The notes below the pieces were generated by a model. It was not told where the DNA came from. It made no database searches and saw nothing but the letters and a program-made list of their open reading frames with translations. Both the position numbers and the translations under genes were made by a program. A stretch of 64,000 nt of DNA from JAGTVG01 sp942491935 (lineage in GTDB: Bacteria; Bacteroidota; Bacteroidia; Cytophagales; Cyclobacteriaceae): contig CALOCZ010000026.1 of the NCBI GenBank assembly GCA_942491935.1, positions 42,501 through 106,500 of the forward strand. The letters are read 5' to 3'. Of the stretch, positions 8,403 to 18,844 are shown piece after piece (position 1 is the stretch's first letter; each line of letters opens with the position of its first letter).

Positions 8403-10799
8403 ATGAACTATCTATTTTCAAAATCAACTTTCAGGGGCATCTTTAGGAATAAATATAACTGGATAAACATATTCGGATTAACTGTTAGCATATCAATGTT
8501 CATGACCATATTCCTGTATATTCAAAATGAATACAGTTATGAAAAACACCATGAAAAGTTGAATGATATATTCCGGATTGAACAATTCCAAAAATTCGGA
8601 GAAACAAGGAATATGTGTGGGGCACCTCCCCCACTGAGTCTGGTGATCACCGAAGACATACCAGAAATTCAATTAAGTACAAGGTATGTAAAAAACAATG
8701 AAGCCTTGATAGAACTACCAGATGGATCAAAACTTGGAGAAAGTAATATAGTTTTTGCCGATAAAAGTTTTCTGGAAATATTTACCTATCCGGTTATCAA
8801 AGGCAGTTATGATGGGGATTTAGATCAACCATATATGGCCGTGATCACTGAACAGGTTGCTGAGAAATATTTTGGGAGGCAGAATCCTATTGGAAAGATC
8901 CTGAAATACAATAATGGATTTGATTTCGAGATTAAAGCTGTTGTAAAGCAGCTATCAAACAACTCCCATCTCAATTTTAATATATTAATTTCCTTTAACA
9001 CAATTCTTTCATTGAATGGCCCGGAAATCGTTACCGAGGATTGGTTCAGTAACTGGACGAAACATTATGTGTTGATACATCAGAATGCCAGCATAGAAAG
9101 CATAAATGATAAGCTGAAAAACTATCTGGCTAAATATCAGGGGGAAGACTCTAATAATGAGCTTTACTTGAAACCTGTAAAGGATATACATCTAAAATCA
9201 ACAGTTGTTGATGAAACTGCTAATGTAGGTAGTGCTCAAAATGTAACCATTTTTACATTAATCGCTTTTTTAATAATCATCGTGGCCTGTATAAATTATA
9301 TCAATTTAACAACAGCACACAGTACAATCCGCGGAAAGGAAGTTGGTATACGTAAGATCAATGGTGCTTACCGCATCAATCTCATATTCAGGTTTCTTGG
9401 GGAGAGTTTTATTATTTCAATTATTTCATTGATTTTGGCAATTATTCTTATAGAATTTACATTTCCATATTTTAACCAGCTCGTAAATAGAAATATTGAG
9501 ATAAATTACCTTTACAACTGGCAATTCTACCTTATTTCAATTTTTATATGTTGTGCTGTTACATTGATATCAGGATTATACCCCGCTTTACTTCTTGCCA
9601 GATTTAAACCAACAGAAGTGCTGAAAGGATCCTATTTCGGGGGGAATAAAAAAGGGACATTTCGACGAATTTTGGTCATTTTTCAATTTTTCATATCAGT
9701 TTCATTAGTAATAAGCACAATTTTTTTAGTAAAGCAGCTAAATTTTATGGCAAATTCTGACTTGGGTTATGATAAAGAACAAGTATTGATAATTTCCATT
9801 TCAAATCCCTCAATTCAAAAGTTAAACCAGTTTAAAACGGAAATTGAGAAGAACAGCGATATATTATTGGTGTCAAGTTCAGATTATTTACCCATGAATT
9901 CCCATAATTGGACTGGATTCTCATGGGAAGGAGCTGAGGATGACAAGTATATTAGGATGAATATAAATTATATTGGTCCGGAGTTCATAGATGTCTACAA
10001 TATTCCATTGAATTCTGGTATAGGATTTAAACCAGAACAATCTGAACAAGATCAAATGTATGTATTGCTCAATCAACAGGCGGTAAATGAAATGGGCTGG
10101 CAGGAGGATGCGCTGGGTAAAAAAATATTTTGGGCTGTAGATTACCGTACCAGAAATAATAAGGAAGCCATTGTTGCGGGAGTTGTAAATGATTACCATT
10201 ATTTATCGAAGCACCACTCCATAAAACCGCTGATCATGCCTTTATTAAATAAAGATGCTACTGGATCCAGGATTTCGATTAAATTGATTTCAAAACCTCA
10301 AAAAGAAACCCTTGGATTTATTGAAGCAACGTTTAAAGATATATATACAGATGAACTCTGGAACTTCAATTTTGCTGATAATATTGTACGAAGTCAATAT
10401 GATAAGGAAAAACGAATGAGTCAATTGGTTCTTGTACTCACATTGATAGGAATAATCATTGCCATCACAGGGCTATATGGTTTAACTTCATTCATTACGA
10501 ATCAACGGATAAAGGAAATTGGTATTAGAAAAGTGATGGGGGCAAGTTTACCATCTATCATTTATATAATATCCAAAGAATTGCTGATTATGCTGTTGAT
10601 TGCAAATATTATTGCCTGGCCACTGGCCTACTTACAAGTTTTAAGCTGGCTACAGAATTTTGAATATCAAATTAATATTCAGCTGAATGTTTTTGTTCTT
10701 GCAACAGTAATAACTTTCTTGCTTGCTATAGCCACAGTAGGCTTAAAAATCCTTAAGGCGACTTTTCGAAATCCTGTTGAAGCATTAAGATATGAATAA
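8403..10799 (+). CDS. FtsX/MacB-type ABC permease 2 of 5
   Basis: 798 residues with the same layout as permease 1: membrane helix at about 20-40, MacB-like periplasmic domain with the ITEQVAEKYFGRQNPIG segment, FtsX helices, then a second unit. Both coupling motifs are well preserved (GKEVGIRKINGAY and IKEIGIRKVMGAS), so this protein should still dock an ATPase. C-terminus NPVEALRYE. It lies 40 bases after permease 1 and 29 before permease 3, consistent with one transcript. Sequence differs widely from its neighbours except in motifs, so the array is old, not a recent duplication. Confidence 0.92.
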   Translation: MNYLFSKSTFRGIFRNKYNWINIFGLTVSISMFMTIFLYIQNEYSYEKHHEKLNDIFRIEQFQKFGETRNMCGAPPPLSLVITEDIPEIQLSTRYVKNNEALIELPDGSKLGESNIVFADKSFLEIFTYPVIKGSYDGDLDQPYMAVITEQVAEKYFGRQNPIGKILKYNNGFDFEIKAVVKQLSNNSHLNFNILISFNTILSLNGPEIVTEDWFSNWTKHYVLIHQNASIESINDKLKNYLAKYQGEDSNNELYLKPVKDIHLKSTVVDETANVGSAQNVTIFTLIAFLIIIVACINYINLTTAHSTIRGKEVGIRKINGAYRINLIFRFLGESFIISIISLILAIILIEFTFPYFNQLVNRNIEINYLYNWQFYLISIFICCAVTLISGLYPALLLARFKPTEVLKGSYFGGNKKGTFRRILVIFQFFISVSLVISTIFLVKQLNFMANSDLGYDKEQVLIISISNPSIQKLNQFKTEIEKNSDILLVSSSDYLPMNSHNWTGFSWEGAEDDKYIRMNINYIGPEFIDVYNIPLNSGIGFKPEQSEQDQMYVLLNQQAVNEMGWQEDALGKKIFWAVDYRTRNNKEAIVAGVVNDYHYLSKHHSIKPLIMPLLNKDATGSRISIKLISKPQKETLGFIEATFKDIYTDELWNFNFADNIVRSQYDKEKRMSQLVLVLTLIGIIIAITGLYGLTSFITNQRIKEIGIRKVMGASLPSIIYIISKELLIMLLIANIIAWPLAYLQVLSWLQNFEYQINIQLNVFVLATVITFLLAIATVGLKILKATFRNPVEALRYE

Positions 10800-10828
10800 A
10801 TAGATATAGTATTCTATATAAAAAGGCT

Positions 10829-13147
10829 ATGATTAAAAGAAATTTTTTAATAAGCATTAGAAATTTTTATAGACACAGGTTATACTCAGCTATAAACATA
10901 CTTGGCCTATCCTTATCAATAGGGGTATTTTTATTAATTCTTTTATATGTGATAATGGAGTTTAATGGTGATAAGTTTCATGAAAATTATAAATCCCTGG
11001 CAAGACTTGACCGAGGAGATAAAGTAGGTACACCAATCCCTATGATCAACCACTTCGGTACAAATTTCCCCGAATTCAAAAGCTATGTTCGGCTCAGCAG
11101 AATGTGGGACCCGGTGATCTCCTTTAAGGATCAATTTATGAAAATTGATAAGGGATATTTCTGTGACACAACAGTATCCGATATTTTTTCTATTCACGGC
11201 ATAAATGGTAATTTAAAAGAGACACTTAAAGATCCGTTCAGTTTGATCATATCCGAAAAGATTGCTGCTATTTTATTTGGCCAGGAAGATCCCATCGGGA
11301 AAATAGTTAAATATAACAATAAGTTTGACTTCAAAGTTGGAGGTGTTTTTAAAAGTTTACCTTCCAATTCACATTTAAATTTTGAAGTACTTTCAAACAT
11401 TGACAATATGTCAAAGATGAGCGAAAGTGAGAAATACCCCTATGAAAGTTTTGATCAATGGGGTTGTATCACCTACGTGCTATTAAACGATAATGTCAAT
11501 TACCATGACCTGAATATAAAATTGAATAAATTCATAAAAGACATATTTCCTGGAGATGCATCACTACAAGCTCAATCATTTGATAGTATATATTTAGATT
11601 ATGCAAGCGGGAAGGACACAGAAAAACATGCTAATTCTAATATCTTATATATCCTGCTATCTATTGCAATATTAATTATTTCAATAGCATCTATCAATTT
11701 TATAAATTTATCGACCGCCCGTGCATCGGTACGCCTAAAAGAAATAGGGATCAAAAAGGTTATAGGGTCAACAAAAAGTGCACTCCTGGGTCAATTTCTT
11801 TTTGAATCAATATTTCTCTGCATTTTATCATTAATTCTCGGATTTTTAATTGCTGAAATCATTAATCCCTATCTAAGAAATTTGCTATCCTATGATCTGA
11901 ACATTAATTATTTCCTAACAGATCTTTATCCTGTTTACTTTTTATTAGGAACTATAATTCTGGGATTCCTGTCCGGGATATACCCGGCTTTATATTTAAG
12001 TTCACTTTCATCTATAAAGATACTAAAAGGTCAATCCAATTTAAGTTTAAAAAAAGGAAGCCTGTTCAGAAAGATATTGTTGATATTTCAGTTTACGATT
12101 TCAATCATTATTATCCTGGGAGCAATCACTATCCAAAGTCAACTAGGATATCTAAAAAATGCGGACCTGGGATTCGACAAAGAAAACTTGATATACATAC
12201 CTTTTAATGATGAGGAGAGCACTAAAAATGGAAAAGTTTTTCTCCAGGAGATCATAAATGAGGATAATATAATTGGAGCATCTCAAACGAATACCCTTCC
12301 GGGAAAATATTTCTCCCAGAATATAATAGAAATTGAAGGTGAAAAGAAAATACTATATGATTTCGTTTCTGATTATAGATTCTTCGATGTCATGAGACTT
12401 AAAATAACAAAAGGGAAACTACCTGAACCAGATATAAAAGCAAGTAACGGAATTCTGATTAATGAATCAGCTGTTAAGTACCTGGGTTGGGACGATCCAA
12501 TTGGGCGAAAGGACATATGGGGCATTCCTGTAATAGGAATTATTAATGATTTCCACTATCAGTCTCTTCACAGTGAAATTTTGCCATTAATGATCCGTTT
12601 TCACGAATTCTATAATTACGCTTTGGTAAGAATATCATCTGATATAATTCAGAATTCCATTATGGCCATAGAGAATAAATGGAAGGAAGTTAATCCTAAT
12701 TCGATGTTTGAATTTCATTTCCTCGATGCTTCAATCGACGCAGTGTATCATTCTGAAGTTAAATTGGGGAAACTAATTACCTACTTCTCCTTATTTGCTG
12801 TTTTGATATCCTGTTTTGGACTGGTTGGCCTGATGGCATTTACTATAGAAAGAAGAATTAAAGAAATCGGAGTAAGAAAAGCCCTCGGAGCTAATATTTT
12901 CGACATAGTAAAATTAATATCCGGCCAATATACCGTTCTTATGCTAATCTCGTTTGCATTAGGCATACCTATATCATTGACATTTTTAGATAAGTGGTTA
13001 GATTCTTTTGCCTTTCAAACGAGTATTTCAATTTGGATCATCATTCTGGCTTGCCTGATACTGACTTCAATAACATTTATTAGTATTAGTTTCCAAGCGG
13101 TTAAAGCTGCCGCAACAAATCCGGTAAAAGCCTTAAGATATGAGTAA
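10829..13147 (+). CDS. FtsX/MacB-type ABC permease 3 of 5
   Basis: 772 residues, the shortest of the five; the first extracytoplasmic domain is compact. The first coupling motif is LKEIGIKKVIGST, slightly altered, and the second is IKEIGVRKALGAN, well preserved. The periplasmic domain has the family segment LIISEKIAAILFGQEDPIG, and the C-terminus is NPVKALRYE. It lies 29 bases after permease 2 and 31 before permease 4. No ATPase, membrane-fusion protein or outer-membrane channel is encoded within the array. Confidence 0.92.
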   Translation: MIKRNFLISIRNFYRHRLYSAINILGLSLSIGVFLLILLYVIMEFNGDKFHENYKSLARLDRGDKVGTPIPMINHFGTNFPEFKSYVRLSRMWDPVISFKDQFMKIDKGYFCDTTVSDIFSIHGINGNLKETLKDPFSLIISEKIAAILFGQEDPIGKIVKYNNKFDFKVGGVFKSLPSNSHLNFEVLSNIDNMSKMSESEKYPYESFDQWGCITYVLLNDNVNYHDLNIKLNKFIKDIFPGDASLQAQSFDSIYLDYASGKDTEKHANSNILYILLSIAILIISIASINFINLSTARASVRLKEIGIKKVIGSTKSALLGQFLFESIFLCILSLILGFLIAEIINPYLRNLLSYDLNINYFLTDLYPVYFLLGTIILGFLSGIYPALYLSSLSSIKILKGQSNLSLKKGSLFRKILLIFQFTISIIIILGAITIQSQLGYLKNADLGFDKENLIYIPFNDEESTKNGKVFLQEIINEDNIIGASQTNTLPGKYFSQNIIEIEGEKKILYDFVSDYRFFDVMRLKITKGKLPEPDIKASNGILINESAVKYLGWDDPIGRKDIWGIPVIGIINDFHYQSLHSEILPLMIRFHEFYNYALVRISSDIIQNSIMAIENKWKEVNPNSMFEFHFLDASIDAVYHSEVKLGKLITYFSLFAVLISCFGLVGLMAFTIERRIKEIGVRKALGANIFDIVKLISGQYTVLMLISFALGIPISLTFLDKWLDSFAFQTSISIWIIILACLILTSITFISISFQAVKAAATNPVKALRYE

Positions 13148-13178
13148 AGAGAGGATAAACCTACAATATTCGTGAATC

Positions 13179-15575
13179 ATGTTAGAATACTTTTTTAAAA
13201 TATTTCTTCGAAACTTTCAGAAACAAAAGGCATATACCCTTGTAAATGTTTTGGGTCTTTCCTTAGGCTTTGCGGTTGTTATGGTCATTTTGTTTTGGAT
13301 ACGCTTTCATTTAAATTTTGATCAGAATATAGAAAACAATAAGAATATATATCGCATTGTTCAAAGAATTAATGACAGCAATGAAAGCGAGTTAGTTTCA
13401 CTTACACCTGGTCCACTTGCTGAAACACTCAAAAATAGATTTCCGGAAATTACTCAGGCTACAAAAGTTCATTATGGTCCAGATATGGTTATTCGAATTG
13501 AAGAGGAGGCATTTATTGAAAAGAGGATTCTGTTTGTCGATAGCACCTTTTTCCAGATATTCAATTTACCATATCTATTTGGGCAGGATCCTGTAATAAA
13601 TTTTGCGAATAGTATCTTATTGTCAGAATCGGTGGCAATAAAATATTTTGGATCCACAGAAGTTATTGGGGAACTTCTGACTACTCCAGGAGGGCATAAT
13701 TTTATTGTTTCTGGAGTATTCAAGAACTTACCTGAGAATGTTCATTTTGATTTTAATATCATACTCCCAATTTCTTTTGCCATTTCCCGTGGCGCTGAGG
13801 TATTCCCTAATGAATGGTATAGGTTCGCCGAGGTAGAAACATATATTGAGACGCTACCTCAAACAGATATTGCATCCCTGAATTCCAAGATCAGGTATCT
13901 GAAAGCTGAATTTTCCGAACATAAAAATGATGAATTGATCTTACAGCCGATACGTGACATTCATCTCGATCAAAGTTTAAGATATAATCTGGCAAAAACG
14001 ATCTCTAAAACTACATTAATGACATATGGCATAATAGCTTTACTCCTCCTTGCCATTGCCTGTCTTAATTATATAATACTCACTGTAGGTCTCTCAACTA
14101 AAAAAATAAAGTCAACTGGAATTAGAATAATTCATGGTTCCTCAAAATTTCAAATTATACTAGGCACCTTGTTTGAATCCATTCTTTTAACCTTTCTTGC
14201 GTTCGCTCTCAGTTTAGTTTTAGTTGAAATGTCAACACCCGTTATTAGTCAATTAATAGGCTTAAAGCTTTCATTCATAGATCAATTTTCAGGCCCTCTG
14301 TTGATTGCTTGTTTAACTGCCACATTTTTTATAGGAATTTTAAATGGATTGTACCCGGCCCTTATACTCTCCGATACCGATCCTCTTTCAATATTTAAAA
14401 AGCATAATACAAAAAGGGTATCGAAACTGAAGATTTTAAAATCGTTAATAGTCATTCAATTTTCAATAGGGATCATTCTGCTGATATATGCAGGAGTTGT
14501 AAGTAATCAGCTTAATTTCATGATTTCAAAAGATCCGGGATTTGACCGGGAAAACCTTATTTCGATTACGCTATATGACGAATCAAGAGAAAAACTATTT
14601 AACATTTATAATCAACTTACTCAAGAATTAAAGGGAATAAATGGGATCAGTAATGTCAGTATTTCGTGTAGTTCGCCTTCTTTAGTAAACACTTCAGCTG
14701 GATTGGCAAAATGGGAAGGTCAAAAAGCAGGGGAAGAAGTTTATGTACAATGGAACTCCATTTTTTTCAATTATTTCGAGACCATTGGCGTAAAGATGGT
14801 ACAGGGAAGAAATTTTAGCGAATTTAATGAAAATGATATTTCTAAGGATAACCGGTCAAAGTATATACTTAATGAATCTGCTATAAAGTCAATGGGATTA
14901 ACAGCAAGAGAGGCGATTAACAGAAATTTCACTTTATATGATAAAACCGGGCCTATTGTAGGAATAGTAAAGGATTTTCACTTCAAGACTTTAAATGATC
15001 CTATAAAACCGATGGCATTTAGCATAATACCCTATGTCTACAGGGAATTCTTGATCAGAAGCACCTCTGCTGTATCACCCGAAGTTGTTGAAAAAGTGGA
15101 AAGTGTATGGAAAAAGTATCTGCCGGAAGATCCATTTGATTACGCTTATTTAAGCGATTCCTACCAAAACATATATCAGTCGGAAAAAAGCTTATTAAAT
15201 TACAATCGCCTTTTGGCAGCATTGATAATAGTAGTCTCTTCTCTTGGATTTTCCGGACTGGCCTTCCTTGTTTTGGATCAAAAATCAAAAGAAATAGGCA
15301 TCAGGAAAGTTTACGGCGCCAACGCAAAAAATTTAATGCAACACCTTCTTTTTCTGTTCTTCAAATGGATATTGGCTGCAATTATCATATCTGTTCCCAT
15401 AGGTTATCTTCTATCTTCCTACTGGCTTGGAAACTATGCATACAAAACCACCATTGGAGTTAAGATATTTTTAATTCCAATTTTAATAATTATTTTAATA
15501 TCATTTTCAGGCATTATATACCGCGTAATCCGTAGCTCCATCAAAAACCCTATAGACTCTATAAGATATGAGTAA
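13179..15575 (+). CDS. FtsX/MacB-type ABC permease 4 of 5, first coupling motif degenerate
   Basis: 798 residues with the duplicated MacB/FtsX layout, beginning MLEYFFKIFLRNFQKQKAYT. The first coupling helix is degenerate: KIKSTGIRIIHGSS replaces the usual KEIGIRKxxGA. The second is intact (SKEIGIRKVYGAN). C-terminus NPIDSIRYE. Loss of one coupling motif suggests that only the C-terminal half contacts an ATPase, or that this subunit works beside another permease of the array. Spacing to permease 3 is 31 bases; 120 bases separate it from permease 5. Confidence 0.92.
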   Translation: MLEYFFKIFLRNFQKQKAYTLVNVLGLSLGFAVVMVILFWIRFHLNFDQNIENNKNIYRIVQRINDSNESELVSLTPGPLAETLKNRFPEITQATKVHYGPDMVIRIEEEAFIEKRILFVDSTFFQIFNLPYLFGQDPVINFANSILLSESVAIKYFGSTEVIGELLTTPGGHNFIVSGVFKNLPENVHFDFNIILPISFAISRGAEVFPNEWYRFAEVETYIETLPQTDIASLNSKIRYLKAEFSEHKNDELILQPIRDIHLDQSLRYNLAKTISKTTLMTYGIIALLLLAIACLNYIILTVGLSTKKIKSTGIRIIHGSSKFQIILGTLFESILLTFLAFALSLVLVEMSTPVISQLIGLKLSFIDQFSGPLLIACLTATFFIGILNGLYPALILSDTDPLSIFKKHNTKRVSKLKILKSLIVIQFSIGIILLIYAGVVSNQLNFMISKDPGFDRENLISITLYDESREKLFNIYNQLTQELKGINGISNVSISCSSPSLVNTSAGLAKWEGQKAGEEVYVQWNSIFFNYFETIGVKMVQGRNFSEFNENDISKDNRSKYILNESAIKSMGLTAREAINRNFTLYDKTGPIVGIVKDFHFKTLNDPIKPMAFSIIPYVYREFLIRSTSAVSPEVVEKVESVWKKYLPEDPFDYAYLSDSYQNIYQSEKSLLNYNRLLAALIIVVSSLGFSGLAFLVLDQKSKEIGIRKVYGANAKNLMQHLLFLFFKWILAAIIISVPIGYLLSSYWLGNYAYKTTIGVKIFLIPILIIILISFSGIIYRVIRSSIKNPIDSIRYE

Positions 15576-15695
15576 ATTGTGGAAAGGGGGCTCTTTTTAC
15601 AATCAAACCAAATATTAACATTAATTAAGAGAAAATTCTTCATCCGTCGAATCAAATGACAGATATTTACACAATTCTATTATTTGATTTGGGAT

Positions 15696-18086
15696 ATGCA
15701 TCAGATAAAATCCTCATTAAGATTCCTCTGGAATAATCGCTTTTTTTCATTAATTAATATTTCAGGCCTGACCATTGGATTTATATGTGTGCTTATCATA
15801 TTTATCTGGGTAAATGATCAATTAAATTATGATAGACACATTAGGGATTATCAGAAGATTTTCAGATTAACAGTAGAAGTTAATAATCCAAGTGGATATC
15901 AGAGCCATTTTGCAAGATGCTGGCAACCCTGGACCAGACAGATACACAATTATTTTTCTGATATAGAAAAAATAGCCATTCTTTCCCCTCTTCGAAGAAC
16001 AGCTATAAAAATGAATCAAATTAAGTTTAACGCCGAGCAGGTATATCGATGTAACCAGGAAGCATTGGACATCTTCGATATTGAAATCATTGCCGGAGAC
16101 ATTAAAGCTTCATTTCAGGAACCAAATATGGTGATGATCTCCGAGACCATTTCCAATACCTATTTTAATAATATTGTAATTATTGATTCTCTCATAGAGC
16201 TGGCAGGCGCTTTCGATACTGAGTTTAAAGACTTTAAAGTAATTGGTGTTTTCAAGGATTTTCCTAAAACAAGTCACATACACCCGGAAATTCTAGTTTC
16301 CCTTCCTGAACCTGAAGAATTTGAAGGATGGGCATATACGTATTTAAAATTGTCAGATGTATCAGATGCTACGGAAATAATTCAAAAATTTCCGGAATAT
16401 GCGAATCAACATTTCAGTGATGAAGTTAAGAACACAACCAGAATAGATTTACAAAACATAGCAGATATTCATCTGCATTCTAAAAAAGACAGAGAAATTG
16501 AGATAAACGGAGACGTTAAAGTGGTATGGTTATTTTCATCTATTGGGGCAGCTGTGTTGATCATATGTTTAATTAATTTTTTAAACCTCAACTTTATTCT
16601 TCAACTGAAACGTAAAAATATTTTTATTATAAAGAAGATACTTGGTTCAGGAATTTGGGAATCAGCAAAATCGATTGTTCTTGAAACATCAGTTCAAATC
16701 AGTCTGGCATGTTTGATAAGTTTGATCCTAGTTTATTTACTTAAGCCTTTCGGATCATATTATAATTTTGAAAACACAAACTTTCTATTTCTGCTTTTAT
16801 TTGAACTGCTTACTTTTTGTATTGCATTTATTGTAAGTATAATCCCTCAAGTCCTAATTATTCACAGACAATGGAGAGAAAACACATCATTAAAAGGCGC
16901 AGAAATTGACAATTCTATCCTATTAAAAAAAGGAAACAAGGGATTTAGAAAAGTTTTTGTCATTCTCCAGTTTACAGCTTCTATTGTTTTAATAACCTTC
17001 GCCTACTATATTCATCTTCAGGAACAATTTCTTTGGAAAAACAGAATGGGATTTGATCAGGAGTCAGTTATAGTTTTAAAAGATCTCAACTGGAAAATGA
17101 GAGAAAAATATACTGACTTTAAAAACCGATTAGAGACTTATCATAATATTAAAGAAATAACTGCAAGTATGGAGCCCCCATCAGGCTATGTGATGGATGC
17201 TATGTCTTTTAAAATGGATGGCATCCCGGAGGAGGATGAAGTTTCAATTTATGTTTTTCCTGTTGAGAACAATTATATTGACTTCTATGAAATACCCCTT
17301 ATTGCCGGCAGTAATTTCAGTCAACATTTCCCTGATATGCAAAGAGAAGAATACATTTTAAATGAAACTGCTTTAATCCATTTGGGATTTTCGGATCCGG
17401 AAGAGGCCATTGGCCGCCAATTCCAATTACATTTCAGCATTGACTCACTCTTTAAGGGAGGAATCATCAAAGGTGTTGTCAAAGATTTCAACTTGTCGCC
17501 TTTATTTGAGAAGATCAAACCTTTGGTTTTGTTTCAAAAGTCAATATGGTATAGCACGATTCTTATAAAAGTAGATTCAGCGAACAAAAGGGAGAGCCTT
17601 CAACTGGTTAAGGCAGCATGGGATGAATTATACCCTGAATATCTCTTTGACTATTCATTTGATGATGATCTTTACAGAGCAGCTTACAGGAATGAGATCC
17701 AGCAATCAAAACTGTCTAAATACTTAACCATTTTAGCTGTATTTATAGCATGCCTTGGGCTATTTGGTATTAGTACCATCATAATTCAGTTAAGAACTAA
17801 AGAATTAGGAATTAGAAAAGTTAATGGAGCCTCTTCTATGAATATTCTATATATGCTATCAAAAGAATTCACTCAATGGATAATTATCTCTATGATTATA
17901 GCAATTCCATTTGCTTGGGCAATACTTATAAAATGGAGCGAGAACTATCCATACAAGGTGGAATTACCCTGGTGGCTTTTTCCATTAGCCGGGATGATCA
18001 CCTTAATATTTGCTTGGCTATCAATTAGTTATTATTCATTAAAAGCTGCCAAAAAGAATCCTGCCGATGTTTTAAGATATGAATAA
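15696..18086 (+). CDS. FtsX/MacB-type ABC permease 5 of 5, first coupling motif lost
   Basis: 796 residues from ATG 15696 (MHQIKSSLRFLWNNRFFSL); an in-frame TTG at 15684 would add four residues but is less likely. The first coupling helix has drifted furthest (LKRKNIFIIKKILGSG), while the second is standard (TKELGIRKVNGAS). C-terminus NPADVLRYE. The 120-base gap before this gene (15576-15695) could hold a separate promoter, but no sigma-54 element was found there. This is the last member of the array. Confidence 0.91.
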   Translation: MHQIKSSLRFLWNNRFFSLINISGLTIGFICVLIIFIWVNDQLNYDRHIRDYQKIFRLTVEVNNPSGYQSHFARCWQPWTRQIHNYFSDIEKIAILSPLRRTAIKMNQIKFNAEQVYRCNQEALDIFDIEIIAGDIKASFQEPNMVMISETISNTYFNNIVIIDSLIELAGAFDTEFKDFKVIGVFKDFPKTSHIHPEILVSLPEPEEFEGWAYTYLKLSDVSDATEIIQKFPEYANQHFSDEVKNTTRIDLQNIADIHLHSKKDREIEINGDVKVVWLFSSIGAAVLIICLINFLNLNFILQLKRKNIFIIKKILGSGIWESAKSIVLETSVQISLACLISLILVYLLKPFGSYYNFENTNFLFLLLFELLTFCIAFIVSIIPQVLIIHRQWRENTSLKGAEIDNSILLKKGNKGFRKVFVILQFTASIVLITFAYYIHLQEQFLWKNRMGFDQESVIVLKDLNWKMREKYTDFKNRLETYHNIKEITASMEPPSGYVMDAMSFKMDGIPEEDEVSIYVFPVENNYIDFYEIPLIAGSNFSQHFPDMQREEYILNETALIHLGFSDPEEAIGRQFQLHFSIDSLFKGGIIKGVVKDFNLSPLFEKIKPLVLFQKSIWYSTILIKVDSANKRESLQLVKAAWDELYPEYLFDYSFDDDLYRAAYRNEIQQSKLSKYLTILAVFIACLGLFGISTIIIQLRTKELGIRKVNGASSMNILYMLSKEFTQWIIISMIIAIPFAWAILIKWSENYPYKVELPWWLFPLAGMITLIFAWLSISYYSLKAAKKNPADVLRYE

Positions 18087-18231
18087 AGCGATAATCATTG
18101 GTGAAAAAATCGGGAAAGTTCATGTAGATATGGGCGGCACTGCATGTAAAGTCCCCCTGGCAACCGAATATATTCAAAAGGTGATCGCCAGAGGGAATCT
18201 TGGTAAAAAACGAAAAGTGGCTAGATGCTAA
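18079..18231 (+). CDS. Unrecognised 50-codon reading frame after the permease array
   Basis: ATG 18079 overlaps the stop codon of permease 5 and the frame runs 50 codons to TAA 18229-18231, overlapping the end of the convergent SnoaL-like gene. The product starts MNKAIIIGEKIGKVHVDMGG and is followed by TACKVPLATEYIQKVIARGN. It has a gene-like composition but I do not recognise it; it may be the decayed end of a former gene. Confidence 0.25.
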   Translation: MNKAIIIGEKIGKVHVDMGGTACKVPLATEYIQKVIARGNLGKKRKVARC

Positions 18232-18614
18232 CCTATTATGGTTACTGTATCCACAGCCTGAAAGAACCGAGTGGCCAGGCCATTTTCCACAGTCCAGATA
18301 TGGGCCGCATTTGCCTTGAATTTTTTGCCAGTAGCTTTCCATGTTCCCAGATAATATCCTTCCATGGCAACTTTATTCCCGCTACCAAAGATATCCACTA
18401 TATCAATATTAAAACCATCATAGTGGACTGGTATCTGGGCAAAAATATTCTCGACTACTGCCTGATGCCCTATATATGTTCCCTCATTTTCAATAAAGGG
18501 AAATCCTTTGCATTCATTCCATTCGATTTCCGGATCAAAGAGAGTTAGAACGCCTTCAATATTTCCTTCTGCAAAATATTGATAGCCTTTTTTTAATAAA
18601 TCAACATTGCTCAT
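18228..18614 (-). CDS. SnoaL-like / NTF2-fold protein
   Basis: 128 residues with the cone-shaped NTF2/SnoaL fold pattern: N-terminal helix KKGYQYFAEGNIEGVLTLF, then DPEIEWNECKG, a conserved GHQAVVENIF segment and the paired strands EGYYLGTWKATGKKF and AAHIWTVENGLATRFFQ. Members bind or isomerise small hydrophobic molecules, and many have no known reaction. It is soluble and stands alone on the minus strand. The specific function is unknown. Confidence 0.8.
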   Translation of the reverse strand: MSNVDLLKKGYQYFAEGNIEGVLTLFDPEIEWNECKGFPFIENEGTYIGHQAVVENIFAQIPVHYDGFNIDIVDIFGSGNKVAMEGYYLGTWKATGKKFKANAAHIWTVENGLATRFFQAVDTVTIIG

Positions 18615-18844
18615 AAAATAGTTTTTAGTGGTTATAAATTAATTAAGTAAAGTTTCTGTAAATTGATCCTAAAATGTATTAGTAAGGCATTCCAGGATTT
18701 TGCCCAACATCCAATTTGATGCAATGTTCAATTTAAGGAAAAAGTTCACGATTTAAAATATTTTTCATATCTATTATATACATTTAAAGTATTATGGATG
18801 AAGCCCTCATCTCTTTTATATGATTTTTATTCAATTATCAATCT

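Noticed and set aside
6002..18086. A complete MacAB-TolC exporter
   Set aside because: No ATPase, membrane-fusion protein or outer-membrane channel gene is present in or next to the array.
18225..18548. Plus-strand open frame of 107 codons opposite the SnoaL-like gene
   Set aside because: It is the complement of a clear NTF2-fold gene and has no recognisable protein features.
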